DNA from: Pseudomonadota bacterium
Lineage (GTDB): Bacteria > Pseudomonadota > Alphaproteobacteria > Rhizobiales > Xanthobacteraceae
Length of the DNA stretch: 64,000 nt
Direction: 5' to 3'
NCBI GenBank assembly: GCA_023435725.1
Contig: JAEYRD010000083.1
Location: forward strand, 18,471 to 82,470
Position numbers and translations under genes: made by a program. A model generated the notes under the pieces. It saw nothing but the letters and a program-made list of their open reading frames with translations, was not told where the DNA came from and searched no databases. Shown here piece after piece: positions 53,690 through 64,000 of the stretch (positions are counted from its first letter, which is position 1; the number at the start of each line of letters is the position of its first letter).

Positions 53690-53762
53690 CAATTGAAGTG
53701 CATATAGATGCAGCATTGATTGCAAGACATTCACTCATTTGGGTCAAGACGAAGTCTTAGCC

Positions 53763-54206
53763 GTGGCAAAACCGTCGAAAGCAAACTCCCCGATCACCGA
53801 ACACCTCGCTTACCTGCTCGCGCAAGCCAACCGGGAGATCAACCGGCAGCTGGAACTGCGCTTGAGCAAGGAAGGCGTTCCGGTCGAGCAGTGGCGCATC
53901 CTGAAAGTGCTGTCGGATGGCAACGGCCATTCGATGGGCGAGCTTGCGGACGCCGTGCTGCTCAACCATCCGACGCTGACCAAGATGATCGACCGCATGG
54001 TCTCCGACACCCTGGTCTATCGCGTGCAGGATCCGAACGACCGCCGCAAGGTTTTGATGTTCATCTCCGACCGCGGCAAGGTGCTGTGCAAGAGGCTCAA
54101 CTCGCTCGCGGTGGATCAGGAAGAGCATATCCTCGAGAGCTACGGCGACAAATCGACGAGCGAATTGAAGCGGCTGCTGGAGAGCCTGATCGACAGCTCG
54201 AATTGA
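53763..54206 (+). CDS. MarR family transcriptional regulator
   Basis: 147 aa winged-helix repressor. It contains E-Q-W-R-I-L-K-V-L, the recognition region L-N-H-P-T-L-T-K-M-I-D-R-M and the wing D-P-N-D-R-R-K-V-L, all typical of MarR. GTG 53763 gives the usual family N terminus; TTG 53739 is possible. It is divergent from the AmiC-like gene and separated from it by the palindrome at 53678, suggesting autoregulation and control of the amidase region. Confidence 0.88.
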   Translation: MAKPSKANSPITEHLAYLLAQANREINRQLELRLSKEGVPVEQWRILKVLSDGNGHSMGELADAVLLNHPTLTKMIDRMVSDTLVYRVQDPNDRRKVLMFISDRGKVLCKRLNSLAVDQEEHILESYGDKSTSELKRLLESLIDSSN

Positions 54207-54344
54207 GCCGTGGCTTCGCCAAGCTCTCTCGGCACACCGTCACGGACAAGCGAAGCGCAGATCCGGGTCCCATAGCCACAGGCGCGGCTGTTTCAAAGAT
54301 TTGTCGTTGCGCATTCTCGCGCGGTACGACGACTGCACGCTATC

Positions 54345-54535
54345 GATAGATTCCGCGGTATGGGTCCCCGCGTTCGCTGGACGACGGCGTGGTGGCAGTT
54401 GCGCGCCACGCACTCAGCCGCCATCGCCCGACTTGATCGGGCGATCCGGCATTCAGAGACGGTAGCGATTGAACCGACAGGCCGCGGCGTACTGGGTCGC
54501 CCGGTCGAGCCGGGCGACGACGGTGGAGAGCGAGG
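54345..54535. repeat. Palindromic elements between marR and secA
   Basis: Contains GCCCGACTTGATCGGGC (about 54427-54443) and GTCGCCCGGTCGAGCCGGGCGAC (about 54498-54520), plus outer GGTCCCCGCGTTCGC-type arms. In the 364-base gap 54207-54570 I see no gene. Confidence 0.6.
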
Positions 54536-54570
54536 CGCCGACGTCGCGCCTCACAGCCACGTTTCAGGCT

Positions 54571-57411
<2,841 letters not shown>

Positions 57412-57763
57412 GCCTAGTTCCTGTGTTCGCGAATTAACCGCGTTGCAGCCAAGAGGTTGTCACCCGCTTGCCTATCAACTCACCGTGACGCCTTGTGGTG
57501 TCAGTGCCCGGACTGCGGGGTCATCCGCCATATGGGTGGGAATTGAGCAAGTCAGGATTCAACGGCCAAAAACGCAGCAATATAAACGCCATCGCCATGG
57601 ACGCGACCGGGGAGAGATATGGCCGGCCCCTAGCCTTGTCAACGGCGGCCACCTTGCGGCTAATTCATCATTTTGACAGACTTTTCGCGTTGCCAAGCCC
57701 CCCTGAATTGGGCGAGTGTCCGCCCCGCTCGAGCAGCCCCCTGCTTCAACCAAAGGATTTTCC
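57412..57763. other. Divergent secA/PPIase intergenic region
   Basis: 352 bases with no open frame that looks coding. TTGACA occurs at 57673-57678 towards the PPIase, but no good -10 box at standard spacing; I cannot place either promoter. Confidence 0.4.
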
Positions 57764-58699
57764 ATGACCACCTCGTTCCCGGTAACCACCGGCCAGCGTT
57801 TCCGCCATGCGTCTGCCCTGGCTGGCTGCCTCGCTCTGGCGCTGTCCCTGGCTTTCGCGGGCCCGCTCCGGGCGGCCGACGATCCGGTTCTGGCGAAGGT
57901 CAATGGCGTCGAAATCAAGAAGAGCGATGTCGCTATGGCCGAGGAGGAACTCGGGCCGAGCCTCGCCCAGATGGACCCGGCGACCAAGGACGAGAACGTC
58001 CTGTCCTTCCTGATCGACATGAAGATCGTCTCCAAGGCTGCCGAGGACAAGAAGATCGCCGACAGCGAGGAGTTCAAGAAGCGCCTGGCGTTTGCCCGCA
58101 ACCGGCTGCTGATGGACAGCCTGCTCGCCAACGAGGGCAAGGCCGCCACCACCCCCGACGCCATGAAGAAGGTCTATGAAGAGGCCTCCAAGCAGATCAC
58201 CGGCGAGCAGGAGGTGCGCGCCCGCCACATCCTGGTCGAGACCGAGGACGAGGCCAAGGCGGTGAAGGCCGAGCTCGACAAGGGCGCCGATTTCGCCGAG
58301 CTCGCCAAGAAGAAGTCCAAGGATCCGGGCTCTGCGGATGGCGGCGACCTCGGCTTCTTCACCAAGGAGCAGATGGTGCCGGAATTCTCGGCGGTGGCCT
58401 TCGCGCTCGAGCCGGGCAAGATCTCCGACCCCGTGAAGTCGCAATTCGGCTGGCACATCATCAAGGTCGAGGAAAAGCGTAGCCGCAAGGCGCCGGACTT
58501 CGAGCAGGTCAAGGCCCAGATCGAGAGCTATGTCACCCGCAAGGCCCAGGCCGACTATGTCTCCAAGCTGCGCACGGAAGCCAAGGTCGAGCGCCTGGAC
58601 CAGCCGGCGGCTGATGCCGCCAAGCCGGACGCCAAGTCGGATGCTAAGTCGGATGCCAAACCGGCCGACAGCAAGATGGCTCCCCCGGCGAAGAAGTAA
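57764..58699 (+). CDS. Peptidyl-prolyl isomerase, parvulin type, exported
   Basis: 311 aa folding catalyst of the periplasm (PrsA/SurA-like). Signal peptide at residues ~10-38 (ends L-R-A-A), an N-terminal SurA-like helix domain, and a parvulin domain from about 140 to 235 (R-A-R-H-I-L-V, G-G-D-L-G-F-F, F-G-W-H-I-I-K-V). The C-terminal tail is Ala/Asp/Lys-rich with A-K-S-D repeats. ATG 57764 has AAAGGA upstream. It precedes argJ by about 100 bases. Confidence 0.9.
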   Translation: MTTSFPVTTGQRFRHASALAGCLALALSLAFAGPLRAADDPVLAKVNGVEIKKSDVAMAEEELGPSLAQMDPATKDENVLSFLIDMKIVSKAAEDKKIADSEEFKKRLAFARNRLLMDSLLANEGKAATTPDAMKKVYEEASKQITGEQEVRARHILVETEDEAKAVKAELDKGADFAELAKKKSKDPGSADGGDLGFFTKEQMVPEFSAVAFALEPGKISDPVKSQFGWHIIKVEEKRSRKAPDFEQVKAQIESYVTRKAQADYVSKLRTEAKVERLDQPAADAAKPDAKSDAKSDAKPADSKMAPPAKK

Positions 58700-58743
58700 G
58701 AATTCGCTGTCACTTCACGGACGCCGATAGTATCTAACGTCGC

Positions 58744-58768
58744 AATGGCCGGGCATCGCCCGGCCATC
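58744..58768. repeat. Short hairpin between PPIase and argJ
   Basis: ATGGCCGGGC and GCCCGGCCAT separated by three bases; no T run follows, so it is a repeat hairpin rather than an intrinsic terminator. Confidence 0.5.
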
Positions 58769-58800
58769 TGCATATCCAGACCTCATCAAGGCGCCCAGCG

Positions 58801-60042
58801 ATGTCCTCAACCGTCTCCCCGCTCGCCCCGAAACACGTCCCCGACATGCCCGTGATCGCGGGAGTCCGTCTCGCGACGGCCGAGGCCGGCATCCGCTACA
58901 AGAACCGCACCGACGTGCTGCTGGCGGTGATGGACAAGGGGACGGCTGTTGCCGGCGTCTTCACCAAGTCGAAATGCCCGTCCGCGCCGGTGGAGTGGTG
59001 CCGCGCCAAGCTGAAGGGCGGCAAGGCCCGCGCGCTGGTGGTCAATTCCGGCAATGCCAATGCCTTCACCGGCAAGACCGGCCGCGCCTCCACCGCGCTG
59101 ACCGCGAAGATCGCGGCCAAGGCCGTCGGGTGCAGCGAGGGCGAAATTTTCCTGGCTTCGACCGGCGTGATCGGCGAGCCGCTGGACGCGACCAAGTTCG
59201 ACGGCGTGCTCGGCCGGCTGGCCGAGGCCGCCGAGCCCGGCGATTATCTCGCCGCAGCCAAGGCGATCATGACCACCGACACCTTCCCGAAGGTCGCGAC
59301 CGCGACCGTCAAGCTCGGCAAGGCCAAGGTCACCATCAACGGCATGGCCAAGGGCGCCGGCATGATCGCGCCCGATATGGCGACGATGCTGTCCTTCATC
59401 TTCACCGACGCGCCGATCGCGCCCGGCGCGCTCCAGGCGCTGCTCAAGAGCGGCGTCGAGGACACTTTCAACGCGGTGACCATCGATGGCGACACCTCGA
59501 CTTCGGATACCCTGCTCGCCTTCGCGACGGGCGCTGCCGCCGAGCATGGCGCGCCGAAGATCAGCCGCGCCAACGATCCGCGCCTGAAGGCGTTCGTCAA
59601 GGCATTCAACCAGGTGCTCGCCAACCTCTCCGAGCAAGTCGCCCGCGACGGCGAAGGCGCGCGCAAGCTGGTGGAGATCACGGTCGAGGGAGCCAAGACC
59701 AAGGCATCGGCGCGCAAGATCGCGATGTCGATCGCCAATTCGCCGCTGGTGAAGACCGCGATCGCGGGCGAGGACGCCAATTGGGGCCGCGTGGTGATGG
59801 CGGTCGGCAAGGCCGGCGAGCCGGCCGATCGCGACAAGCTCTCGATCTCCTTCAACGGCATCCGCGTCGCCAAGAGCGGCGCGCGCGATCCGTCCTATGA
59901 CGAGACGCAAGTGTCGGAGGCGATGAAGGCGCCCGAAATCGCGATCAAGGTCTCGCTCGGCCTCGGCAAGGGCCGCGACCGCGTGCTGACCTGCGACCTC
60001 ACCAAGGAATATGTCGCGATCAACGGGGATTACAGGTCTTAG
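58801..60042 (+). CDS. argJ: Bifunctional ornithine acetyltransferase/N-acetylglutamate synthase
   Basis: 413 aa; transfers acetyl from N-acetylornithine to glutamate in arginine synthesis and can also make N-acetylglutamate. ArgJ is made as a precursor that cuts itself before a Thr nucleophile; Thr195 in P-D-M-A-T-M-L is in the expected place, after G-M-A-K-G-A-G-M-I-A. The C terminus ends D-L-T-K-E-Y-V-A-I-N-G-D-Y-R-S as usual. It begins 101 bases after the PPIase stop. Confidence 0.95.
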   Translation: MSSTVSPLAPKHVPDMPVIAGVRLATAEAGIRYKNRTDVLLAVMDKGTAVAGVFTKSKCPSAPVEWCRAKLKGGKARALVVNSGNANAFTGKTGRASTALTAKIAAKAVGCSEGEIFLASTGVIGEPLDATKFDGVLGRLAEAAEPGDYLAAAKAIMTTDTFPKVATATVKLGKAKVTINGMAKGAGMIAPDMATMLSFIFTDAPIAPGALQALLKSGVEDTFNAVTIDGDTSTSDTLLAFATGAAAEHGAPKISRANDPRLKAFVKAFNQVLANLSEQVARDGEGARKLVEITVEGAKTKASARKIAMSIANSPLVKTAIAGEDANWGRVVMAVGKAGEPADRDKLSISFNGIRVAKSGARDPSYDETQVSEAMKAPEIAIKVSLGLGKGRDRVLTCDLTKEYVAINGDYRS

Positions 60043-60052
60043 CTGAGAGCCG

Positions 60053-60463
<411 letters not shown>

Positions 60464-60467
60464 GGCC

Positions 60468-60590
60468 GGACCTCATCCTGAGGAGACCGCGAAGCGGTCG
60501 TCTCGAAGGATGGCAACACGACAAGGGCGGGGCCTGCATGGTTCGAGACGGCGCTGACGTGCCTCCTCACCATGAGGATTACTCTTTCCC
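60468..60590. repeat. Palindromic repeat (CCTCATCCTGAGGA type)
   Basis: Left part CCTCATCCTGAGGAG with an inner GACCGCGAAGCGGTCGTC hairpin; right part CTCCTCACCATGAGG. This family is common between rhizobial genes. It overlaps the very end of the methyltransferase gene. Confidence 0.65.
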
Positions 60591-61427
60591 CGCTTTCCTC
60601 ACTGCCTCGGCGAGGCTCGCCTTGGCCGACCCCGGCTTGAGCGGCTGCTGCTGGCTTGCATGCGGGGCCCAGCCGGAGAGCCAGATGATGTCGAACGTCG
60701 CGCGGATGCGGCCATCGGCGTCGGCAAAGCGTTCGGCGTAGATTTCGGCCATCCTCAGCAGCGTTGCGCGCCGGCTCGGTGTGCGGCGCCGCTCGATCAG
60801 CACATTGGCCGCGCCCATGCGGCGGAGATCCTGCATCAGCGCGAACGCGTTGGCGTAACGCACCACGACGCGATCGACGTCGGTGACCGGTAGCGCGAAT
60901 CCTGCCCGCTGCAGCAGCGCGCCGATGTCACGCAGATCAGCGAACGGCGCCACGCGCGGCGAAACGCCGCCCTCGCATTCGGCCTCGGCCGCGGCGAAGG
61001 CCTGGCGCAACTCGGTCAGGCTGTCGCCGCCGATCATCGCGGCGAGCAGCAGCCCATCCGGCTTCAGCGCACGCCGGACCTGTGCGAGTACGCCCGGCAG
61101 GTCGTTGACGAATTGCAGCGCCAGCGCCGAGACGACGAGGTCGAGGCTTTCGGGAGCGAAGGGCAACTTCTCACGCCCCGCAGCATCGAGCGCGACCCGT
61201 TCGATGGAAGGAAACCGCGTGCGCAAAGCCGCAAGACCTTCGCCGGGCGTCCAGAGATCGGCCGGTACGTGAAACTCCCGCATGACCGCGGCCAGCCGGT
61301 CGGACATGTCCTCGGCGACGCGATCGAGCAGGAAGGTCGCCTCGCCCAGCGCCCGCGCGCGCCGCTGCCGCGCGTGCAGCAATGCGCGATCGAACAGGGC
61401 GGGCGGAGTTTGCACGTTCTGAGCCAT
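60579..61427 (-). CDS. SAM-dependent methyltransferase-like protein (NDUFAF5/BioC-like)
   Basis: 282 aa. Starts F-D-R-A-L-L-H-A-R-Q-R-R-A and carries a class I methyltransferase fold with L-P-F-A-P-E-S-L-D-L-V-V-S-A-L-A-L-Q-F-V-N-D-L-P, as in the NDUFAF5 complex I assembly factor and BioC. The AdoMet motif I (D-x-W/L-T-P-G) is degenerate, as is normal for the NDUFAF5 group. ATG 61427 fits the family N terminus. It is divergent from comF. Confidence 0.82.
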   Translation of the reverse strand: MAQNVQTPPALFDRALLHARQRRARALGEATFLLDRVAEDMSDRLAAVMREFHVPADLWTPGEGLAALRTRFPSIERVALDAAGREKLPFAPESLDLVVSALALQFVNDLPGVLAQVRRALKPDGLLLAAMIGGDSLTELRQAFAAAEAECEGGVSPRVAPFADLRDIGALLQRAGFALPVTDVDRVVVRYANAFALMQDLRRMGAANVLIERRRTPSRRATLLRMAEIYAERFADADGRIRATFDIIWLSGWAPHASQQQPLKPGSAKASLAEAVRKAGKE

Positions 61428-61569
61428 GCCGCTGGTTACGCCGATCATGCCGGTTCTGGCAATCGCTCTCGCGTCCCGGGCGCGGTGCGGCACGTAGTGA
61501 CGCTGCGTTGCGTCCGGGGGCACGAGAGCGTGGCTTGAGCGGATTGCCGTGGAACGCTAGCCTTCCCTG

Positions 61570-62379
61570 ATGGAAGCCGAAAGCGCCCCTTCCCGTTCCA
61601 TCTCCGCGCCGCTGCGGACTGTATGGACGGCCGGCCGTCAGGTCCTGACGCGCGCAGCCCAGCTCGCGCTCGACATTGCGCTGCCGACGCTGTGCGTGTC
61701 CTGCCGCGAGCCGGTCGATGGCGAGGGCGTTTGCGCGGCCTGCTGGGCGCGTCTCTCGTTCATCGAGCGGCCCTATTGCCCGCGGCTAGGCATCCCCTTC
61801 GTCTATGATCCCGGTCCCGACATGCTGTCGATGGAGGCGATCGCGAGCCCGCCGGCCTACCAGCGGGCGCGCGCAGCGGTGCGCTATGACGACGTCGCGC
61901 GAACACTGGTGCATGCGCTGAAGTACCAGGACCGCACTGACTTGGCGCCGGCCATGGGCCGCTGGATGGCGCGCGCGGGGGGCGAGTTGCTCACCGGCGC
62001 CGACATGCTGATTCCCGTTCCCCTGCATTGGCGAAGGGCCTGGCGCCGCCGCTACAACCAGTCCGGCGCGCTGGCGCGCGTCATAGAGCGGCAGAGCGGG
62101 GTCAAGGTGCGGGGCGAAGTGCTGCGCCGGGTGCGCGCCACCGAGCAGCAGATCGGCCTGTCGCGGGCCCAGCGTGCCACCAATGTGCAAGGTGCATTCC
62201 AGGTATCCCCGGATCGTCAGACTGAGGTCCAGGGCCGCCGGATCGTCCTGATCGACGACGTCCTGACCTCGGGCGCGACGCTGGATGCCTGCGCGCGGGC
62301 CCTGCTCCGCGCCAAGGCGACCCAGGTCGACGTGCTGGTCTTTGCCCGGGTTGTCGAGAGCGGCCCCCGTCCCATATAG
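61570..62379 (+). CDS. comF: ComF family phosphoribosyltransferase-like protein
   Basis: 269 aa. N-terminal zinc ribbon (C-V-S-C and C-A-A-C) and a C-terminal phosphoribosyltransferase domain with the PRPP loop V-L-I-D-D-V-L-T-S-G-A-T. The third zinc-ribbon knuckle, usually Y-C-x-x-C-G, reads Y-C-P-R-L-G, so one cysteine is replaced by Leu. ComF proteins are needed for DNA uptake in competent bacteria, but the role in alphaproteobacteria is unclear. Confidence 0.88.
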   Translation: MEAESAPSRSISAPLRTVWTAGRQVLTRAAQLALDIALPTLCVSCREPVDGEGVCAACWARLSFIERPYCPRLGIPFVYDPGPDMLSMEAIASPPAYQRARAAVRYDDVARTLVHALKYQDRTDLAPAMGRWMARAGGELLTGADMLIPVPLHWRRAWRRRYNQSGALARVIERQSGVKVRGEVLRRVRATEQQIGLSRAQRATNVQGAFQVSPDRQTEVQGRRIVLIDDVLTSGATLDACARALLRAKATQVDVLVFARVVESGPRPI

Positions 62380-62414
62380 TTCAAAGAATTCATGACACGA
62401 GAGCGCCAGACGAC

Positions 62415-62690
62415 ATGACCGTTGCTGTCGAGATCTACACGAGGCCGGGCTGTGGCTATTGCTCCGCCGCCAAATCGCTGCTGACCCGCAAGAAGGCGAC
62501 TTTCACGGAGTTCGACGTCGCCAAGAACCCGTCATGGCGCAAAGAAATGTACGACCGCGCCGGTGAAGGCTCGACCTTCCCGCAGATCTGGATCGGCGGA
62601 ACCCATATCGGCGGTTGCGACGACCTTTATTCCCTCGACCGCGAAGGCAAGCTCGATGGCATGCTTGGAAGCGTGAAGGCTATATCATGA
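62415..62690 (+). CDS. grxC: Glutaredoxin 3
   Basis: 91 aa dithiol glutaredoxin with active site C-G-Y-C (Cys13 and Cys16), the cis-proline T-F-P-Q-I-W-I and the G-G-C-D-D glutathione-binding motif. It overlaps the nitrilase-family gene by four bases (ATGA). Confidence 0.95.
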   Translation: MTVAVEIYTRPGCGYCSAAKSLLTRKKATFTEFDVAKNPSWRKEMYDRAGEGSTFPQIWIGGTHIGGCDDLYSLDREGKLDGMLGSVKAIS

Positions 62691-63565
62691 GCGAGAATCG
62701 GACCTTCACCGCCGCCATGGTGCAGATGCGCACCGGCCTGATGCCTGAGCCGAGCCTTGAGCAGGCCACCAGGCTGATCCGGCAGGCTGCGGCAAATGGT
62801 GCCGACTACGTGCAGACGCCCGAAGTCAGCAACATGATGCAGCTCAACCGCAAGGCGCTGTTCGAGCATCTGCAGAGCGAAGAGGACGACAAGTCGCTGA
62901 AGGCATACAGGGCGCTTGCGGCGGAGCTCGGGATTCATATCCACGTCGGCTCGCTGGCGCTGCGCTTCTCGCCGGAGAAGGCGGTCAACCGCTCCTTCCT
63001 GATCGGGCCCGAGGGCAATGTGCTCGCGAGCTACGACAAGATCCACATGTTCGACATCGAGCTGCCGGACGGCGAGAGCTATCGCGAGTCCGCCAATTAC
63101 CAGCCGGGCGAGACGGCTGTTATCTCCGACCTGCCGTGGGGCCGCGTCGGCCTGACGATCTGCTACGACGTGCGCTTCCCCGCGCTCTACCGCGCGCTGG
63201 CCGAGAGCGGCGCGTCCTTCCTCACGGTACCCTCCGCTTTCACCCGCAAGACCGGCGAGGCGCATTGGCACGTGCTGCTGCGTGCACGCGCGATCGAGAC
63301 CGGTTGCTTCGTCTTCGCCGCAGCGCAGGCCGGCCTGCACGAGAACAAGCGCGAGACCTATGGCCACTCGCTGATCATCGATCCCTGGGGCGAGATCCTC
63401 GCCGAGGGCGATGTCGAGCCCGGCATCATCATGGCCAAGATCGATCCGGCCAAGGTCGAGACGGCGCGGCGGGCGATCCCTTCGCTCCAGCACGGCCGCC
63501 GCTTCGGCGTCGCCGATCCCAAGGCGGGGCCGGACCATCTGCAGCTCGTAAGGGGATCGACATGA
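62687..63565 (+). CDS. Carbon-nitrogen hydrolase (Nit1/omega-amidase-like)
   Basis: 292 aa with the Glu-Lys-Cys triad: P-E-V-S, Y-D-K-I-H-M-F-D, and I-C-Y-D-V-R-F-P. The fold and length fit Nit1-type enzymes, which hydrolyse deaminated glutathione; the neighbouring glutaredoxin gene fits this. ATG 62687 overlaps the grxC stop; the upstream in-frame extension is unconserved. Confidence 0.9.
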   Translation: MSENRTFTAAMVQMRTGLMPEPSLEQATRLIRQAAANGADYVQTPEVSNMMQLNRKALFEHLQSEEDDKSLKAYRALAAELGIHIHVGSLALRFSPEKAVNRSFLIGPEGNVLASYDKIHMFDIELPDGESYRESANYQPGETAVISDLPWGRVGLTICYDVRFPALYRALAESGASFLTVPSAFTRKTGEAHWHVLLRARAIETGCFVFAAAQAGLHENKRETYGHSLIIDPWGEILAEGDVEPGIIMAKIDPAKVETARRAIPSLQHGRRFGVADPKAGPDHLQLVRGST

Positions 63566-64000
63566 TCCGCTACGCGCTCCGCTGCGACCGGGACCACGAA
63601 TTCGAAAGCTGGTTCCAGAGCTCGTCGGCTTATGATTCGCAGGTGAAGCGCAAGCTCGTGACCTGTCCGATCTGCGGCTCGGCCAAGGTCGACAAGGCGA
63701 TCATGGCACCGCGCATCGTCGGCAAGAAGGGCCGCGGACGCGCAACACCGCCGCCGGAGCCGGCCACGACCGCGGTGCCCGAGGCTGCGCCATCAGGATC
63801 GACCTCGCTGATGATGGCGCAGGAGCGCGAGCTGCGCGCCAAGCTCAAGGAATTGCGCGACCATATCGTCAAGAACGCCGACAATGTCGGCGACCGCTTC
63901 GCCAACGAAGCCCGCGCGATGCATTACGGCGACAAGGAGCATCGGCCGATCTACGGCGAGGCTTCGCCGGATGAGGCCAAGTCGCTGATCGACGAAGGCA
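63562..64000 (+). CDS. DUF1178 family protein, 3'-truncated by window edge
   Basis: Opens M-I-R-Y-A-L-R-C-D-R-D-H-E-F-E-S-W-F-Q-S-S-x-A-Y and has C-P-I-C-G-S, with A-P-R-I, all marks of DUF1178; a probable zinc site is formed by these cysteines. 146 residues are visible. ATG 63562 overlaps the preceding stop by 4 bases, so grxC, nit and this gene form one operon. The function is unknown. Confidence 0.9.
   Translation, partial: MIRYALRCDRDHEFESWFQSSSAYDSQVKRKLVTCPICGSAKVDKAIMAPRIVGKKGRGRATPPPEPATTAVPEAAPSGSTSLMMAQERELRAKLKELRDHIVKNADNVGDRFANEARAMHYGDKEHRPIYGEASPDEAKSLIDEG

Overview
The window is high-GC chromosomal DNA of an alphaproteobacterium, most likely Bradyrhizobium or a close relative. 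Supporting signs are the RegB/RegA redox pair beside a cyo operon, the cobS-GNAT-cobT cluster, the aroK-aroB/CNNM/BolA/J-domain neighbourhood, the amide ABC transporters, and several families of palindromic intergenic repeats of the kind scattered through Bradyrhizobiaceae genomes. All assignments are by reading; no database search was run.

Layout. 1-3053: end of a cytochrome bo oxidase operon (cyoD), SURF1, and a RegB/RegA-type redox two-component system. 3279-8633 (minus): CarD regulator, FdxA ferredoxin, an S4-domain RNA-binding protein whose start is missing, and a Suv3-like RNA helicase. 9410-11089: DUF3108 protein and rpmB. 11316-17240: a compositionally distinct four-gene cassette (N6-adenine DNA methyltransferase, double-ATPase Hsp90/histidine-kinase-like protein, receiver-like protein, unknown protein). 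17282-17390: a decayed copy of the 5' end of the DUF2235 gene found at 20873. 17503-20662: HTH/coiled-coil repeat protein, an FtsZ paralogue and another coiled-coil protein. 20873-26197: DUF2235 hydrolase, small membrane or secreted proteins, an OYE-family oxidoreductase and a Tat-exported phytase-like protein. 26194-29510: cobT-GNAT-cobS. 29808-35440: DedA, a Tat-exported metallophosphoesterase with two membrane proteins, and a divergent pair of citrate-synthase-like genes. 35574-42510: J-domain protein, BolA, CNNM/CorC protein, aroB-aroK, small membrane protein, xerD, accA. 42949-46053: YafK-like L,D-transpeptidase, DUF3883 protein, and an AbrB antitoxin with a truncated PIN toxin. 45963-54206: a complete amide/urea-type ABC importer, an amidase, an AmiC-like binding protein and a MarR regulator. 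54571-64000: secA, parvulin PPIase, argJ, mutT, methyltransferase, comF, grxC, nitrilase-family amidase and a partial DUF1178 gene.

The best candidate for an undescribed system is the 11.3-17.2 kb cassette. It combines a DNA methyltransferase with a phosphorelay-like pair and a protein of unknown fold, lies in lower-GC sequence after the rpmB terminator, and ends at a terminator-like hairpin followed by the broken DUF2235 copy. Its arrangement is that of a mobile defence or epigenetic module, but that function is inferred. Also notable are the FtsZ-paralogue/coiled-coil cluster, the S4 gene that has lost its start next to a dispersed repeat, and the orphaned antitoxin beside a truncated toxin.
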